Assembly (NCBI RefSeq): GCF_947494015.1
Contig: NZ_CANLTL010000012.1
Location: 83,558 to 147,557 of the forward strand
Source: an uncultured Cellulomonas sp.
GTDB taxonomy: Bacteria; Actinomycetota; Actinomycetes; Actinomycetales; Cellulomonadaceae
DNA length: 64,000 nt
Reading direction: 5' to 3'
In this document: piece after piece, positions 1 to 9,672 of the stretch
Numbering within the stretch: position 1 is the first letter of the stretch
How the letters are laid out: every line of letters begins with the position of its first letter
Position numbers and translations under genes: made by a program
The notes under the pieces: generated by a model
What the model saw: the letters and a program-made list of their open reading frames with translations, nothing else
Database searches by the model: none
Told to the model about the DNA's origin: nothing

Positions 1-223
1 CGTAGGGACCGAGCCGGGAGTACAACGGCACCAGGTGCGCCCGGGCCAGCACGTTGACCGAGTCGATCTGCAGCAGGCCGAGCCGGCCGATCACGGCCTC
101 GAGGTGGCGCATCGTGATCCGGGTGCCGGGGGCCGGCCGGACCCGGTCCAGGCCCTGTGCCGCGAGGGCGACCCGGCGCGCCGCGCCGAGGGTCAGGACG
201 TCGGCGGGGCGGGAGGCGGGCAT
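1..223 (-). CDS. Winged-helix DNA glycosylase/YcaQ-like protein, N-terminal fragment (runs off window)
   Basis: Reverse translation from ATG at 223: MPASRPADVLTLGAARRVALAAQGLDRVRPAPGTRITMRHLEAVIGRLGLLQIDSVNVLARAHLVPLYSRLGPY; the 'LQIDSVNVLARAHLVPLYSRLGPY' motif is typical of the YcaQ family. Confidence 0.8.
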   Translation of the reverse strand, partial: MPASRPADVLTLGAARRVALAAQGLDRVRPAPGTRITMRHLEAVIGRLGLLQIDSVNVLARAHLVPLYSRLGPY

Positions 224-333
224 GCGCCCATCCTCCCGCCCCGCCCCTCCCCGCCCCGCCACGGTGGCGCCGGCGCGTCCGGGCTGCGGTCAGCCCACGG
301 GTCGGCGGCGCTCGGCGCGCGGTCGGTCCGCGG

Positions 334-990
334 TCAGCGCGCGGCTCGCGCCACCCCGTCGGCGGACGCCGCGGGCGTCGAGCGCAGGACGGGCGTGTCG
401 AGCTTGATCACGCCGTACGACCAGCCGTGGCGCCGGTAGGCGACGGACGGCTGGGCGGTCTCCGCGTCGATGAACAGGTAGAAGTCGTGGCCGACGAGCT
501 CCATCTCGTACAGGGCGTCGTCCACGGTCATCGGGTGGGCCTCGTGGGTCTTCTCCCGGATGACGACGGGCGAGTCGCCGAGCACGTGCTCGACCGCCTC
601 GCCGGGGGCTGGTGCCGGCGTCGGGGACTCCGGCTCGGCGGGCGCCGGCGGCCGGACGTCGACGGGAGGCACCAGGGTGTGGTTGCGGTGGTCCTTGCGC
701 CGGTCCCTGTTGCGCCGCAGCCGCTCCAGCAGCCTGCCGGTGGCGACGTCCAGGGCGGCGTATCGGTCGTCGGCCATGGCCTCCGCCCGCACCACGGGCC
801 CGCTGTCCACGACCGTCAGCTCCACGCGCTCCCGGATTCCGGCCAGCCGCGGGTTGTTCTCGTGGGTCACCTCGACGTCGATGCGCTGCGCCTGGGGCGC
901 GAGCTGCTCGACCTTGGCGAGCTTCTCCTCCACGTGACGGCGGAACTTCTCGGGCAGCTCGGCGTGCCGACCGACGACGACAATGTCCAT
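334..990 (-). CDS. hpf: Ribosome hibernation-promoting factor, long HPF form
   Basis: MDIVVVGRHAELPEKFRRHVEEKLAKVEQLAPQ... plus C-terminal dimerisation domain (VIREKTHEAHPMTVDDALYEMELVGHDFYLFIDAET). Confidence 0.93.
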   Translation of the reverse strand: MDIVVVGRHAELPEKFRRHVEEKLAKVEQLAPQAQRIDVEVTHENNPRLAGIRERVELTVVDSGPVVRAEAMADDRYAALDVATGRLLERLRRNRDRRKDHRNHTLVPPVDVRPPAPAEPESPTPAPAPGEAVEHVLGDSPVVIREKTHEAHPMTVDDALYEMELVGHDFYLFIDAETAQPSVAYRRHGWSYGVIKLDTPVLRSTPAASADGVARAAR

Positions 991-1146
991 GGGGACCTCC
1001 GGGATCGTTCGAAGGGCGGGCCTCACCCGCCCGGTGGACGTGCGCTGACTCACCCCGTAGGGCGGTCGGACGGCACCACCTCCTCCCCTGCCGCGGGTGC
1101 GGGACGGCCGACGTGGCCGTGCCGAGCACGGCTCGACCGACGCCCG

Positions 1147-2019
1147 TCACCCGGCGTTGGCCCCACCGTAACCCTGGCGCCGGACGTCCTCCACGCGACC
1201 GTGGCCGGGCGGCGGTGTGGCCGCGAGCGTGATCGCCGCGACGACCCGCGCACCGGCCGCCCGGACGGCGTCGTCGCAGGTCGCGAGGGTCGCCCCGGTG
1301 GTGAGCACGTCGTCGACCAGCAGCACGGGGTGGCCGGGGGGCGGCAGCGGGACGCCGCGTCGCCACCGGACCCGGCCGCGCAGGTTGGTGCGCCGCGCCC
1401 GCGCGGTCAGGCCCACCTGGTCGTGCGCACCGCGCCGCTGGACGAGCACGGCGGCCGCCCGGGCGGGCAGCCCCGCCTCGGTGCATCCGCGGGCGACGCC
1501 GACGGCCAGCGCCCCGACCAGGTCGGCACCGCGCCGTCGTCGCGCGACGGCGGAGGACGGTGCCGGGACCACCTGCAGCGACCCGGCGGCGCCCGGCAAG
1601 CCGGCGGCCCGCAGCACGGCCGCGACCTGGCCGCCCGCACCGGCCAGCGCCGCGGTGAGCACCGGGGTCAGGTCCACCCGACCGCGGTCCTTCCACGCCA
1701 CCACCAGCTCGCGGACCTCCCCGGTGTACGGCGCGAGCGTCCAGACCGGCAGCGGCGCCCGCCCGACCCGGTCCAGCCGTGGGGCGGCGGCCTCGCAGCG
1801 CCACACCGGTCCGGTCAGGCGCGCCAGGCACGGGGTGCACAGGGCGACGTCGACCTGCCCGCAGCCGGCGCACTCCAGCGGCACGACGAGGCGGGCGAGG
1901 TCGCGGGCGGCCCGGGCCAGCGCGCCTGCGGGCCCGCCCGCTGCGTCGGCGCGCGCCGGGGACGGGCCGGCGAGCGGCCCCTCGGGCGGCGGGCGGGGCG
2001 GCGCCGGCGGCACGGTCAT
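1147..2019 (-). CDS. comF: ComF family phosphoribosyltransferase
   Basis: CAGCGQVDVALCTPC zinc motif and PRPP motif VLLVDDVLTTGATLATC. Confidence 0.88.
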   Translation of the reverse strand: MTVPPAPPRPPPEGPLAGPSPARADAAGGPAGALARAARDLARLVVPLECAGCGQVDVALCTPCLARLTGPVWRCEAAAPRLDRVGRAPLPVWTLAPYTGEVRELVVAWKDRGRVDLTPVLTAALAGAGGQVAAVLRAAGLPGAAGSLQVVPAPSSAVARRRRGADLVGALAVGVARGCTEAGLPARAAAVLVQRRGAHDQVGLTARARRTNLRGRVRWRRGVPLPPPGHPVLLVDDVLTTGATLATCDDAVRAAGARVVAAITLAATPPPGHGRVEDVRRQGYGGANAG

Positions 2020-2164
2020 CCCGCCTGCGTACCGCTCCGACCGACCGCGGCTGACGGTCGTCCACCGCCGCACCGGTGCCCGCGCCGGAACCGGCGCCTG
2101 TGGACGCCTCGGACCGGGGTCGCCCGAGGTCGACCCCGTCAGGGCCGGTCCGGGGCCGACCGGC

Positions 2165-3859
2165 TCACCCGGGGAACGCGGGCGCGCGCACCCCCTCGGC
2201 CGCGACCACCCACGAGGTGCCGCGCAGGCTCCACAGCGAGCCCGTGCCGGTCACGGCGTACACGGCCCGCTCGCCACGTCCCGCGGCCAGCCCGACCGCC
2301 GGCTCCACCGGCAGCGCCGGCACCGCCCGGGTCTGGCCCGAGACGGGCACGAAGTGCACCGTCGGACCGGTCATGGTCCCGCTCGTGCCCAGCACGGCGA
2401 GGGTCGACTCGTCGACCCAGACGACGTCGGTGGCGTCCAGCAGCGGGGCGCCGACCCGCATCCGCTCCCCCAGCCGCTGCGGGGTCCCGGAGTCGTCACG
2501 CACGACACCGGCCACGTCCACCGTCACCCCGTCCGCCCCGACCGAGACGACGGCGATCCGGGTGCCGTCCCGCGCGACCTGCAGCGACCGGACCACCCGG
2601 TCGTCCAGCCACGGTGCCTCCACGTCGACCGCCGTCCCGTCACCGCGCACCGCGGTGACCCGGCCCGCCGACGCCGACGGCCCCGACCAGATCCAGTCGG
2701 CCGGGTCGACGGACGGCTCGACGAGCGCCGGCCCGGTCAGCAGCACGCGCGGCGACCCGCCCGGCTCCGGCACACCCACCAGGGTGTCCGGACCGCTCAG
2801 CACGACCGTGGGGTCGCCGTCCGCCGACCACGCCAGGCCGCGCGTGTCCGCCGCGCCCAGGGCCCCGAGCTCGGGGACGGGGACCGGCTCGGACCCGTCC
2901 AGCACGTGCACGCGGTCGTCGGCCAGGACCCGCAGGTCCGACCCCGGCGACGGGTCCACCGTCAGGTCGGCCGCCGGCGGGTCGACCATGGGCGCCCCGG
3001 CGATGGTGATCTCGACGTCGCGGATCCGCGGCAGCTCGAGCACCTCCTCGAGCTGGGCCTTGAGCAGCGCACGGTCACGCTCGTCCGCCGCGGCCACGGC
3101 GGCGGTCAGGTCGACGGTCGCGGTGCCGTCCGCGTCCACGGGCACGGACTCGACCGCCAGCTGCGTCCCCTCGGGGAACGCCGTCCGGACCGCGTCGCGC
3201 AACCAGGGCGAGGGCCCCTCGAGCAGCTCGCGGACCGCGTAGGTGGCGGTGTTGCGCTGCGGGAACCAGCGGATCTCGGGGACCAGCTCGTCCCTCTCGG
3301 GGGTCAGGAAGTACAGCGGTGCGGGCCGGTAGACGGACTCGAAGATGGGCTCGGACATGAGCACGCCGTCGTCCAGCGCCGTGATCCGCCACTGCCCGGA
3401 GGCGTCCTGCACGAGGTCGAACACGGCCTCCTGCCGGGCGCCGGGCGGGCTCTCCCAGTAGCGGCCGTCGGCGTCGACGGTGGCCACGACCGGCAGCGTG
3501 ACGCTCACCTGCGAGCCGTCCGCGGACAGCCGCAGGTCCAGCGGCTCGGCGGTGGAGTAGACGACGACCCCCTCGTCGGGGACCCACTCGGTGCGGGCCC
3601 CGACCGTCAGGTACTGGCGGGCGACCGCGTAGTTGTCGCTCAGCCCGGCGGCGGCCGCCGCGAGGAAGCCCTGCACGAGGGCGACCGGCTCGGCGTCGGC
3701 CGGCGGGCTGTAGGCGAGCGGGAAGACGGTGCCGGGCTCGTCCACCCGGCCGTCGCCGACGGCCACCGGACCGTTCGTGGGGATCGAGACGCAGCCGCAG
3801 AGCACGAGCGCGAGCAGCGCCGCGAGCAGGGGGCCGCGCGACGCGGCACGGGGGCTCAT
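2165..3859 (-). CDS. lpqB: LpqB-family lipoprotein (GerMN plus beta-propeller)
   Basis: Lipobox LVLCGC at N-terminus; sits directly downstream of mtrB; LpqB-like sequence throughout. Confidence 0.9.
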   Translation of the reverse strand: MSPRAASRGPLLAALLALVLCGCVSIPTNGPVAVGDGRVDEPGTVFPLAYSPPADAEPVALVQGFLAAAAAGLSDNYAVARQYLTVGARTEWVPDEGVVVYSTAEPLDLRLSADGSQVSVTLPVVATVDADGRYWESPPGARQEAVFDLVQDASGQWRITALDDGVLMSEPIFESVYRPAPLYFLTPERDELVPEIRWFPQRNTATYAVRELLEGPSPWLRDAVRTAFPEGTQLAVESVPVDADGTATVDLTAAVAAADERDRALLKAQLEEVLELPRIRDVEITIAGAPMVDPPAADLTVDPSPGSDLRVLADDRVHVLDGSEPVPVPELGALGAADTRGLAWSADGDPTVVLSGPDTLVGVPEPGGSPRVLLTGPALVEPSVDPADWIWSGPSASAGRVTAVRGDGTAVDVEAPWLDDRVVRSLQVARDGTRIAVVSVGADGVTVDVAGVVRDDSGTPQRLGERMRVGAPLLDATDVVWVDESTLAVLGTSGTMTGPTVHFVPVSGQTRAVPALPVEPAVGLAAGRGERAVYAVTGTGSLWSLRGTSWVVAAEGVRAPAFPG

Positions 3860-5517
3860 CGGGCGTCCAGGTGGTCGAGGTCGGGCACCCAGGTGGGGTC
3901 GGCGGTCGAGCGGGGCTGCGGCATGTCGGGCCCGGTCTCCGGCTCGTCGTCCGGCGGGGCCAGCGGCAGCGGCGAGTGGGTGAGGAGGATCCCGGCCCGC
4001 CGCGGCAGCGTCAGCCGGAAGCTCGCCCCCCGCCCGGGCCGTCCCCACGCCTGCAGCCAGCCGCCGTGCAGATGTGCGTCCTCGAGCGAGATCGCCAGGC
4101 CCAAGCCGGTTCCACCGGTCGTCCGGGCGCGCGCCGGGTCCGCCCGCCAGAAGCGGTCGAACACGTGGACCGCCTCCTCCGGCGTCATGCCCACGCCCTG
4201 GTCCCGCACCACGACCGCGACCGCCTGGGCGTCGTACGCGACGGTGACCTCGACGGCGCTGCCCTCGGCGTGCTCGACCGCGTTCACCAGCAGGTTGCGC
4301 AGGATCCGCTCGACCCGGCGCGGGTCGATGTCCGCGGTGCAGGCGGCGTCCGGCAGGTGCACCCGCAGCCACGTGTGCTTGGACTCCGCCAACGGCAGGG
4401 CGTGCTCGACGGCGGCCGAGACGACGTCGCGCACGTCGCGGCCCTCGGCGTCGAGCATCGCCGCGCCCGCATCGAACCGGCTGATCTCCAGCAGGTCCGC
4501 GAGCAGGTCCTCGAACCGGTCGAGCTGCTGGGTGAGCAGCTCGGCGGAGCGCTTGGCCGCGGGCGGGAACTCGTCGCGGACCGCGTGCAGCACCTCGCCC
4601 GCCATCCGGATGGTGGTCAGCGGGGTCCGCAGCTCGTGCGAGACGTCGGAGACGAACCGGCGCTGGAGCGTGGACAGCTCCTCCATGCGACGGATCTGCT
4701 CCTGCAGGGACTCGGCCATCTCGTTGAACGACCCGGCCAGCGTGGCCATCTCGTCCTGCCCGTGCACGGTCATGCGCTCGGTGAGGTGACCGTCGGCGAG
4801 CCGCGCGGCCACCTGGGCCGCGCTGCGGACCGGGCTCACCGTCTGCCGGGTCACCAGCCAGGTCATCGCTCCGAGCAGGGCGACCAGGGCCACGGCCCCG
4901 GCGGCGAGCGAACCCTGGATGAGCCGCAGCGTCTCCTGCTCGGAGGCGAAGGAGTACAGGTAGTAGAGCTCGAACCGGCCGCTGCCCGGCAGCTCCACCT
5001 GGGACCCGACCATCACCCCCGGCTCGACGCCCGCCCCCACCGGGATCGCCACCGACTGCCAGTGCTGCCCGTCGCCGTTGCCGACCGCCTCGCGCAGCTC
5101 GGTGCTGATCAGCGGCACCCGCCGGTCGTCGGAGGCCACCGGCTGGACGACCCCGGGCCCCTGCCCGATCGGCTGCTGGATGATCACGTCACGGTCCCCG
5201 GCGCCGCCGACCTGCAGCGCCCGGACGAGGTCGATGAACAGCAGCTGCACCTGGGTGTTCGCCGGGGCGGCGTCGAAGTTGTCCTGGGCCTGCCGGGTCG
5301 AGCGTGAGCTCTCGTTGAGCACCTCCTCCAGGCGCTGCTCGAACAGTCCGTCCCGGATGGAGTCCGACAGCACCCCGCCGACCAGCAGCATGGTCGCCAG
5401 CCCGATCACGAGGGTCGAGGTGATGACCCGCACCTGCAGGGACGACCGCCACCGGCGCAGCGCCCGGCGCGAGAGCACCCGGACCCGGACGCGGGTGTGC
5501 CGCAGGAACCGCCTCAC
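3856..5517 (-). CDS. mtrB: MtrB sensor histidine kinase
   Basis: HAMP, H-box VSDVSHELRTPLTTIRM, N-box NLLVNAVEHAEG, GGTGLGLAIS; GTG start overlaps the mtrA stop (GTGA). Confidence 0.92.
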   Translation of the reverse strand: MRRFLRHTRVRVRVLSRRALRRWRSSLQVRVITSTLVIGLATMLLVGGVLSDSIRDGLFEQRLEEVLNESSRSTRQAQDNFDAAPANTQVQLLFIDLVRALQVGGAGDRDVIIQQPIGQGPGVVQPVASDDRRVPLISTELREAVGNGDGQHWQSVAIPVGAGVEPGVMVGSQVELPGSGRFELYYLYSFASEQETLRLIQGSLAAGAVALVALLGAMTWLVTRQTVSPVRSAAQVAARLADGHLTERMTVHGQDEMATLAGSFNEMAESLQEQIRRMEELSTLQRRFVSDVSHELRTPLTTIRMAGEVLHAVRDEFPPAAKRSAELLTQQLDRFEDLLADLLEISRFDAGAAMLDAEGRDVRDVVSAAVEHALPLAESKHTWLRVHLPDAACTADIDPRRVERILRNLLVNAVEHAEGSAVEVTVAYDAQAVAVVVRDQGVGMTPEEAVHVFDRFWRADPARARTTGGTGLGLAISLEDAHLHGGWLQAWGRPGRGASFRLTLPRRAGILLTHSPLPLAPPDDEPETGPDMPQPRSTADPTWVPDLDHLDAR

Positions 5518-6197
5518 CGCGCCGTCGCGCCCGCCCTGTACCCGACGCCGCGGACGGTCACCACGATCTCGGGCCGCTCCGGGTCGGCCTCGATCTTCGA
5601 GCGCAGGCGCTGCACGTGGACGTTGACCAACCGGGTGTCCGCCGCGTGGCGGTACCCCCAGACCTTCTCCAGGAGGACCTCGCGGGTGAAGACCTGCCAG
5701 GGCTTGCGCGCGAGCGCGACCAGGAGGTCGAACTCGAGCGGCGTCAGCGAGATCGCGGCGCCGTCGCGGGTCACCCGGTGGCCGGTGACGTCGATCTCCA
5801 GGTCGCCGATGGTCAGGTGCTCGGGGGTGGGCTCGTCGCTGCGGCGCAGCCGGGCACGCACCCGGGCGACCAGCTCCTTGGGCTTGAACGGCTTGGAGAT
5901 GTAGTCGTCCGCGCCCGACTCCAGGCCCAGGACGACGTCGACCGTGTCGCTCTTGGCGGTGAGCATGACGATCGGCACGCCGGACTCGGCCCGGATCAGC
6001 CGGCACACCTCGGTCCCGTCCTTGCCGGGCAGCATGAGGTCCAGCAGGACCAGGTCCGGCTGGACGGAGCGGAACATGCCCAGCGCCTCGTCCCCGTGCG
6101 CGCAGATCACCGGCTCGAACCCCTCCGAGCGCAGCACGATCCCGATCATCTCGGCGAGAGCGACGTCGTCGTCGACCACCAGCACACGACCCTTCAT
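5514..6197 (-). CDS. mtrA: MtrA OmpR-family response regulator
   Basis: MKGRVLVVDDDVALAEMIGIVLRSEGFEPV...LVLLDLMLPGKDG...PFKPKELVARVRARLRR; winged-helix C-terminus. Confidence 0.95.
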   Translation of the reverse strand: MKGRVLVVDDDVALAEMIGIVLRSEGFEPVICAHGDEALGMFRSVQPDLVLLDLMLPGKDGTEVCRLIRAESGVPIVMLTAKSDTVDVVLGLESGADDYISKPFKPKELVARVRARLRRSDEPTPEHLTIGDLEIDVTGHRVTRDGAAISLTPLEFDLLVALARKPWQVFTREVLLEKVWGYRHAADTRLVNVHVQRLRSKIEADPERPEIVVTVRGVGYRAGATAR

Positions 6198-6297
6198 GAC
6201 CCCATGGTGTCACCCCGACGCACCGGCACGCTGCACGGTGGGGCCGCACGGACGAGGGACGGTCGGCGGGCGCCGCGCAGCCGGTCGCGTCCCGTGC

Positions 6298-6418
6298 CCT
6301 GCGTGCGGACCTGCGTGCGGACCTGCGTGCGGGCCTGGGTGCGGACCTGCGTGCGGGCCTGGGTGCGGACCTGCGTGCGGGCCTGGGTGCGGAGCGCGTG
6401 GGGGACCTGCGTGTGGGA
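6298..6418. repeat. 12-bp minisatellite (consensus cctgcgtgcgga / cctgggtgcgga), about 8 good copies plus degenerate ends
   Basis: Direct reading of cctgcgtgcgga cctgcgtgcgga cctgcgtgcggg cctgggtgcgga ... between divergent mtrA and the 6527 gene. Confidence 0.9.
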
Positions 6419-6526
6419 CCGGCGTGGAAGGATGACGGGGCCGGGGGCGGCGACGTGCCCGGCGTCCGTCGTGCCCCACCAGCACCACCACGCGACCCGT
6501 GGCCGCCACCGAGAGGCTCACCGCCC

Positions 6527-7771
6527 ATGACGACGCCGAGCGACCCGACGCCCCCGGGCTGGGCCTCGCCCGCACGCCCGGCCGGCTCCCGGCCCGACGA
6601 CACCGGCCCCGCGCAGCCGGGCCCGTCCGGGACCGACCCGGCACGGCCCGACGCGCCGGTGGCGTCCGGCAGCAGCGCGGCGCCACCCGTCCCACCGGGC
6701 GGGTGGGGGCCCGGGTACACCTCGCCGACCGCGGGCCCGCCCGGCTACGGCACCGGCGCCATGCCGCCCCCGCCGGGGCTCACCGGTCCCCAGCCCGCGG
6801 GGTACGGCGGCGGCCGGCCGTACGGCTACGCCCCACCAGCACCGCGCCCGGGGATCATCCCGCTGCGCCCCCTCGGTCTGGGGGAGATCCTCGACGGCGC
6901 CTTCCGGGCGATCCGGGCCAACCCGCGGGTCATGTTCGGGCTGAGCGCCGTGGTCGTGGCGATCGCGGTTGCGATCCAGTCGGTCATCCAGTGGTACGTG
7001 ACCGGCCTGCTCGCGAGCGAGCTCTCGCAGGCCGTCGCCACGCTGGACCCGGGCGGCGACCTCGGCTTCGCCGAGACGGTGGCCCCGGGCCTCGCGGCCG
7101 GGTTGACCGCCCCGGTGATCTCGATCGCGACGACCGTGCTGACCGGCCTGCTGATCGTGTCCGTGAGCCGGTCGGTCATCGGCCAGCGGATCTCGGTCGG
7201 CGAGGTGTGGTCGCAGTCGTGGCGCAAGGTCGCCGTGCTGGTGGTCTTCTCGATCGCCACCACGCTGCTGGTCCTGGCCGTCTGGGCGGCCTTCGTCGCG
7301 CTGCTCGCTGTGCTCGGGGTCAACGAGCAGTGGGCCGCCATGGCGACGCTGGCGATCCTCGGTGGTCTGGGCCTGGTGGCGGCGACCGCCTGGTTCCTGA
7401 TCCGCATCCTGCTGGTGCCCGCCGCCCTCGTGCTCGAGGGCACGGGCGTGACGACCGCCGTGCGCCGCGCGTGGAAGCTGACGCGTGGGAGCTTCTGGCG
7501 GCTGCTCGGGATCTACCTGCTGACGTCGGTCATGACGGCGATCGTCGCGTCCATCATCGTCACGCCCGTCAGCATGGTGGCCAGCTTCGTGCTCCAGGAC
7601 CCGCTGCTGACGTCGTTCGCCGGCATCGTGGTCGCGGCCGTGGTGAACATCGTGGCGTACACGCTGACCACGTCCTTCATGGCGGCGGTGCTCGCGCTGC
7701 TCTACGTCGACGTGCGGATGCGCCGGGAGGCGCTGGACGTGGAGCTCGCGCGGGCCGCGAGCGCGGCGTAG
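6527..7771 (+). CDS. Multi-pass membrane protein, glycerophosphoryl diester phosphodiesterase membrane-domain-like
   Basis: Pro/Gly-rich N-terminus then PLGLGEILDGAFRAIRANPRVMFGLSAVVVAI..., several TM helices. Confidence 0.75.
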   Translation: MTTPSDPTPPGWASPARPAGSRPDDTGPAQPGPSGTDPARPDAPVASGSSAAPPVPPGGWGPGYTSPTAGPPGYGTGAMPPPPGLTGPQPAGYGGGRPYGYAPPAPRPGIIPLRPLGLGEILDGAFRAIRANPRVMFGLSAVVVAIAVAIQSVIQWYVTGLLASELSQAVATLDPGGDLGFAETVAPGLAAGLTAPVISIATTVLTGLLIVSVSRSVIGQRISVGEVWSQSWRKVAVLVVFSIATTLLVLAVWAAFVALLAVLGVNEQWAAMATLAILGGLGLVAATAWFLIRILLVPAALVLEGTGVTTAVRRAWKLTRGSFWRLLGIYLLTSVMTAIVASIIVTPVSMVASFVLQDPLLTSFAGIVVAAVVNIVAYTLTTSFMAAVLALLYVDVRMRREALDVELARAASAA

Positions 7772-7780
7772 GCGCCGCCC

Positions 7781-8425
7781 GTGCGCGCCGACGTCCCGGT
7801 CGTCCCGGACGCCGAGACCGCCCGGCGGTGGGCGACCGAGGAGCTCGCCGACCCCGTCTACCACGGCGGCCCGAGCCTGCTGTCCCGTCTCGTCGAGTGG
7901 TTCCTGTCGCTGTTCGAGGGGGACGTGCCCGGGCTCGGTCTGCCGCCGGCCGTGGTGGGCGCCGTCGTCGTCCTCGTCCTCGGGCTCGTCGTCGCGGTGG
8001 CGCTGTGGGTCGCCGGGCCGGTGCGCGCTGCCCGACGCACGCGCGAGTCCGTCGTCGTCCTGGGGGACGACAGCCGCCGGGCCGCGGAGCTGCGGGCCGC
8101 CGCCGACGCCGCGGCGGCGCGGGGCGACTGGTCCGCCGCGGTGCTCGACCGCTTCCGGGCGATCGTCCGCGCCCTCGAGGAGCGGGCCCTGCTCGACGAG
8201 CGACCCGGCCGCACCGCGCACGAGGCGGCCGAGGCGGTCGGTGCGCGGCTGCCTGCCCGCACGGGCGAGCTGCGGCGGGCCGCGCGGGTGTTCGACGACG
8301 TCTGCTACGGCCACGTGACGGTCGGTGCCGACGCCGACGCCTGGCTGCGGTCGCTCGACGACGCCCTCGCGCAGACCCGCCCGGCGACGGCGGACCGGCC
8401 GGTGGCCGCCGGTGGTGCACCGTGA
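7781..8425 (+). CDS. DUF4129 domain-containing protein
   Basis: Context with DUF4350/MoxR/DUF58; ARRWATEELADPVYHGG... TM ...FDDVCYGHVTVGADADAWLRSLDDAL. Confidence 0.82.
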   Translation: MRADVPVVPDAETARRWATEELADPVYHGGPSLLSRLVEWFLSLFEGDVPGLGLPPAVVGAVVVLVLGLVVAVALWVAGPVRAARRTRESVVVLGDDSRRAAELRAAADAAAARGDWSAAVLDRFRAIVRALEERALLDERPGRTAHEAAEAVGARLPARTGELRRAARVFDDVCYGHVTVGADADAWLRSLDDALAQTRPATADRPVAAGGAP

Positions 8426-9672
8426 CGGCGCCGGTCGACGTCGGGCCCGCGGCCCCGGGAGGGCAGGGCGGGGCCGGCGGGGAGCACCGTCCGGTGCCGG
8501 GCGCCACCGTGGTGGGTGACGGCACCACCACCCGGGACCGGACGCGGCGCCGCTGGCAGCGGTGGCGCTGGCCCGCGGTGGTCGCGCTGCTCGTCGTGCT
8601 GGTCGGGCTCGCTGCGGCGCTGCCGGAGCCGGCCCGCTCGACGGTGCCGCTCGCCCCCGACAACCCCCAGGACCTGGGCGCCCGGGCACTCGCCCAGATC
8701 CTGGAGCGGCAGGGCGTCGAGATCGAGTACGTGCGCCGCAGCGCCGAGGCGCTCGCGGAGGCCGAGCGCGGCGGGACGGTGCTCGTGACCGGCTCGACGC
8801 TGCTGACGATCGACCAGATCGAGGCGTTGGCGGCCCTGCCGAACGATCTCGTCCTGCTCGAGCCGGACCCCTCGATGCTGTTCGCGGCCACCGACGCAGC
8901 AGAGACGGCGGCGGTCGCCGGCCCCCCCGGCCTGCGGTCCGCGCAGTGCGACGACCGCGACGCCCTGGCCGCCGGTGCGGTGCGGGTCGGCGGGGGCGGC
9001 TACCTGGCCCTCACCGACGACGCGACCGTGTGCTTCCTCGGCGGCGCGCCGGGGGTCGGTGCGTACCTCGTCGTGGACGGTGACCGCCGGATCACCGCGC
9101 TCGCCGACGCCTCGCTGCTGACCAACGCCGAGCTGGCCGACATGGGCAACGCCGCACTCGCCGTGCGGATGCTCGGCCGCCAGGACCGGCTGGTCTGGTA
9201 CGTGCCGTCGATCGACGACTTCGGGACCGATGCCCTGGCCACCGGCCCCGCGCTCGGCGACCTCGTCCCGCCGTGGGCGGCGCTGCTCGGGCTGCAGGCA
9301 CTGGTCGTGGCGGCGGTCGCCGCCGTGTGGCGCGGACGCCGCCTGGGCCGCCTGGTGACCGAGCCGCTGCCGGTGACGGTGCGCGCGGCGGAGACGACCC
9401 GCGGCCGCGGCCGGCTGTACCGTCGGGCGCGGGCCTACGGCCACGCCTCCGCCGCCCTGCGCGCCGGCACCGCGAGCCGGGCGGCGACCCGCCTGGGCCT
9501 CCCCCGCTCCGCCGGTGCGCCGGCCGTGATCGATGCGCTGGCGCGCGCGACCGGCCGACCCACCGACGAGATCGCCGGGCTGCTGTACGGCCCACCCCCC
9601 ACCGACGACGCCGGCCTCACCCGGCTGGCACGCAGGCTCGACGACCTGGAGAGCGAGGTTCACCGACCGTGA
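8422..9672 (+). CDS. DUF4350 domain-containing protein
   Basis: GTG start overlapping previous stop; VPLAPDNPQDLGARALAQILERQGVEIEYVRRSAEALAEAERGGTVLVTGSTLLT. Confidence 0.82.
   Translation: MTAPVDVGPAAPGGQGGAGGEHRPVPGATVVGDGTTTRDRTRRRWQRWRWPAVVALLVVLVGLAAALPEPARSTVPLAPDNPQDLGARALAQILERQGVEIEYVRRSAEALAEAERGGTVLVTGSTLLTIDQIEALAALPNDLVLLEPDPSMLFAATDAAETAAVAGPPGLRSAQCDDRDALAAGAVRVGGGGYLALTDDATVCFLGGAPGVGAYLVVDGDRRITALADASLLTNAELADMGNAALAVRMLGRQDRLVWYVPSIDDFGTDALATGPALGDLVPPWAALLGLQALVVAAVAAVWRGRRLGRLVTEPLPVTVRAAETTRGRGRLYRRARAYGHASAALRAGTASRAATRLGLPRSAGAPAVIDALARATGRPTDEIAGLLYGPPPTDDAGLTRLARRLDDLESEVHRP

Noticed and set aside
1014-1032. GGGCGGG-cctca-CCCGCCC hairpin upstream of hpf
   Set aside because: 7-bp GC stem is expected often at this GC content; no further evidence of regulation
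157-2658. 833-aa plus-strand ORF (and 1217..4789, 1190 aa)
   Set aside because: Antisense to hpf/comF/lpqB/mtrB; Arg/Pro/Gly-rich nonsense composition typical of spurious ORFs in high-GC DNA
6298-6418. CRISPR-like array
   Set aside because: 12-bp direct repeats without spacers are a minisatellite, not CRISPR
6210-6695. Minus-strand ORF with PHAGPHPGPHAG repeats as a real repeat protein
   Set aside because: Arises from the 12-bp intergenic repeat and runs antisense into the membrane-protein gene; no independent support
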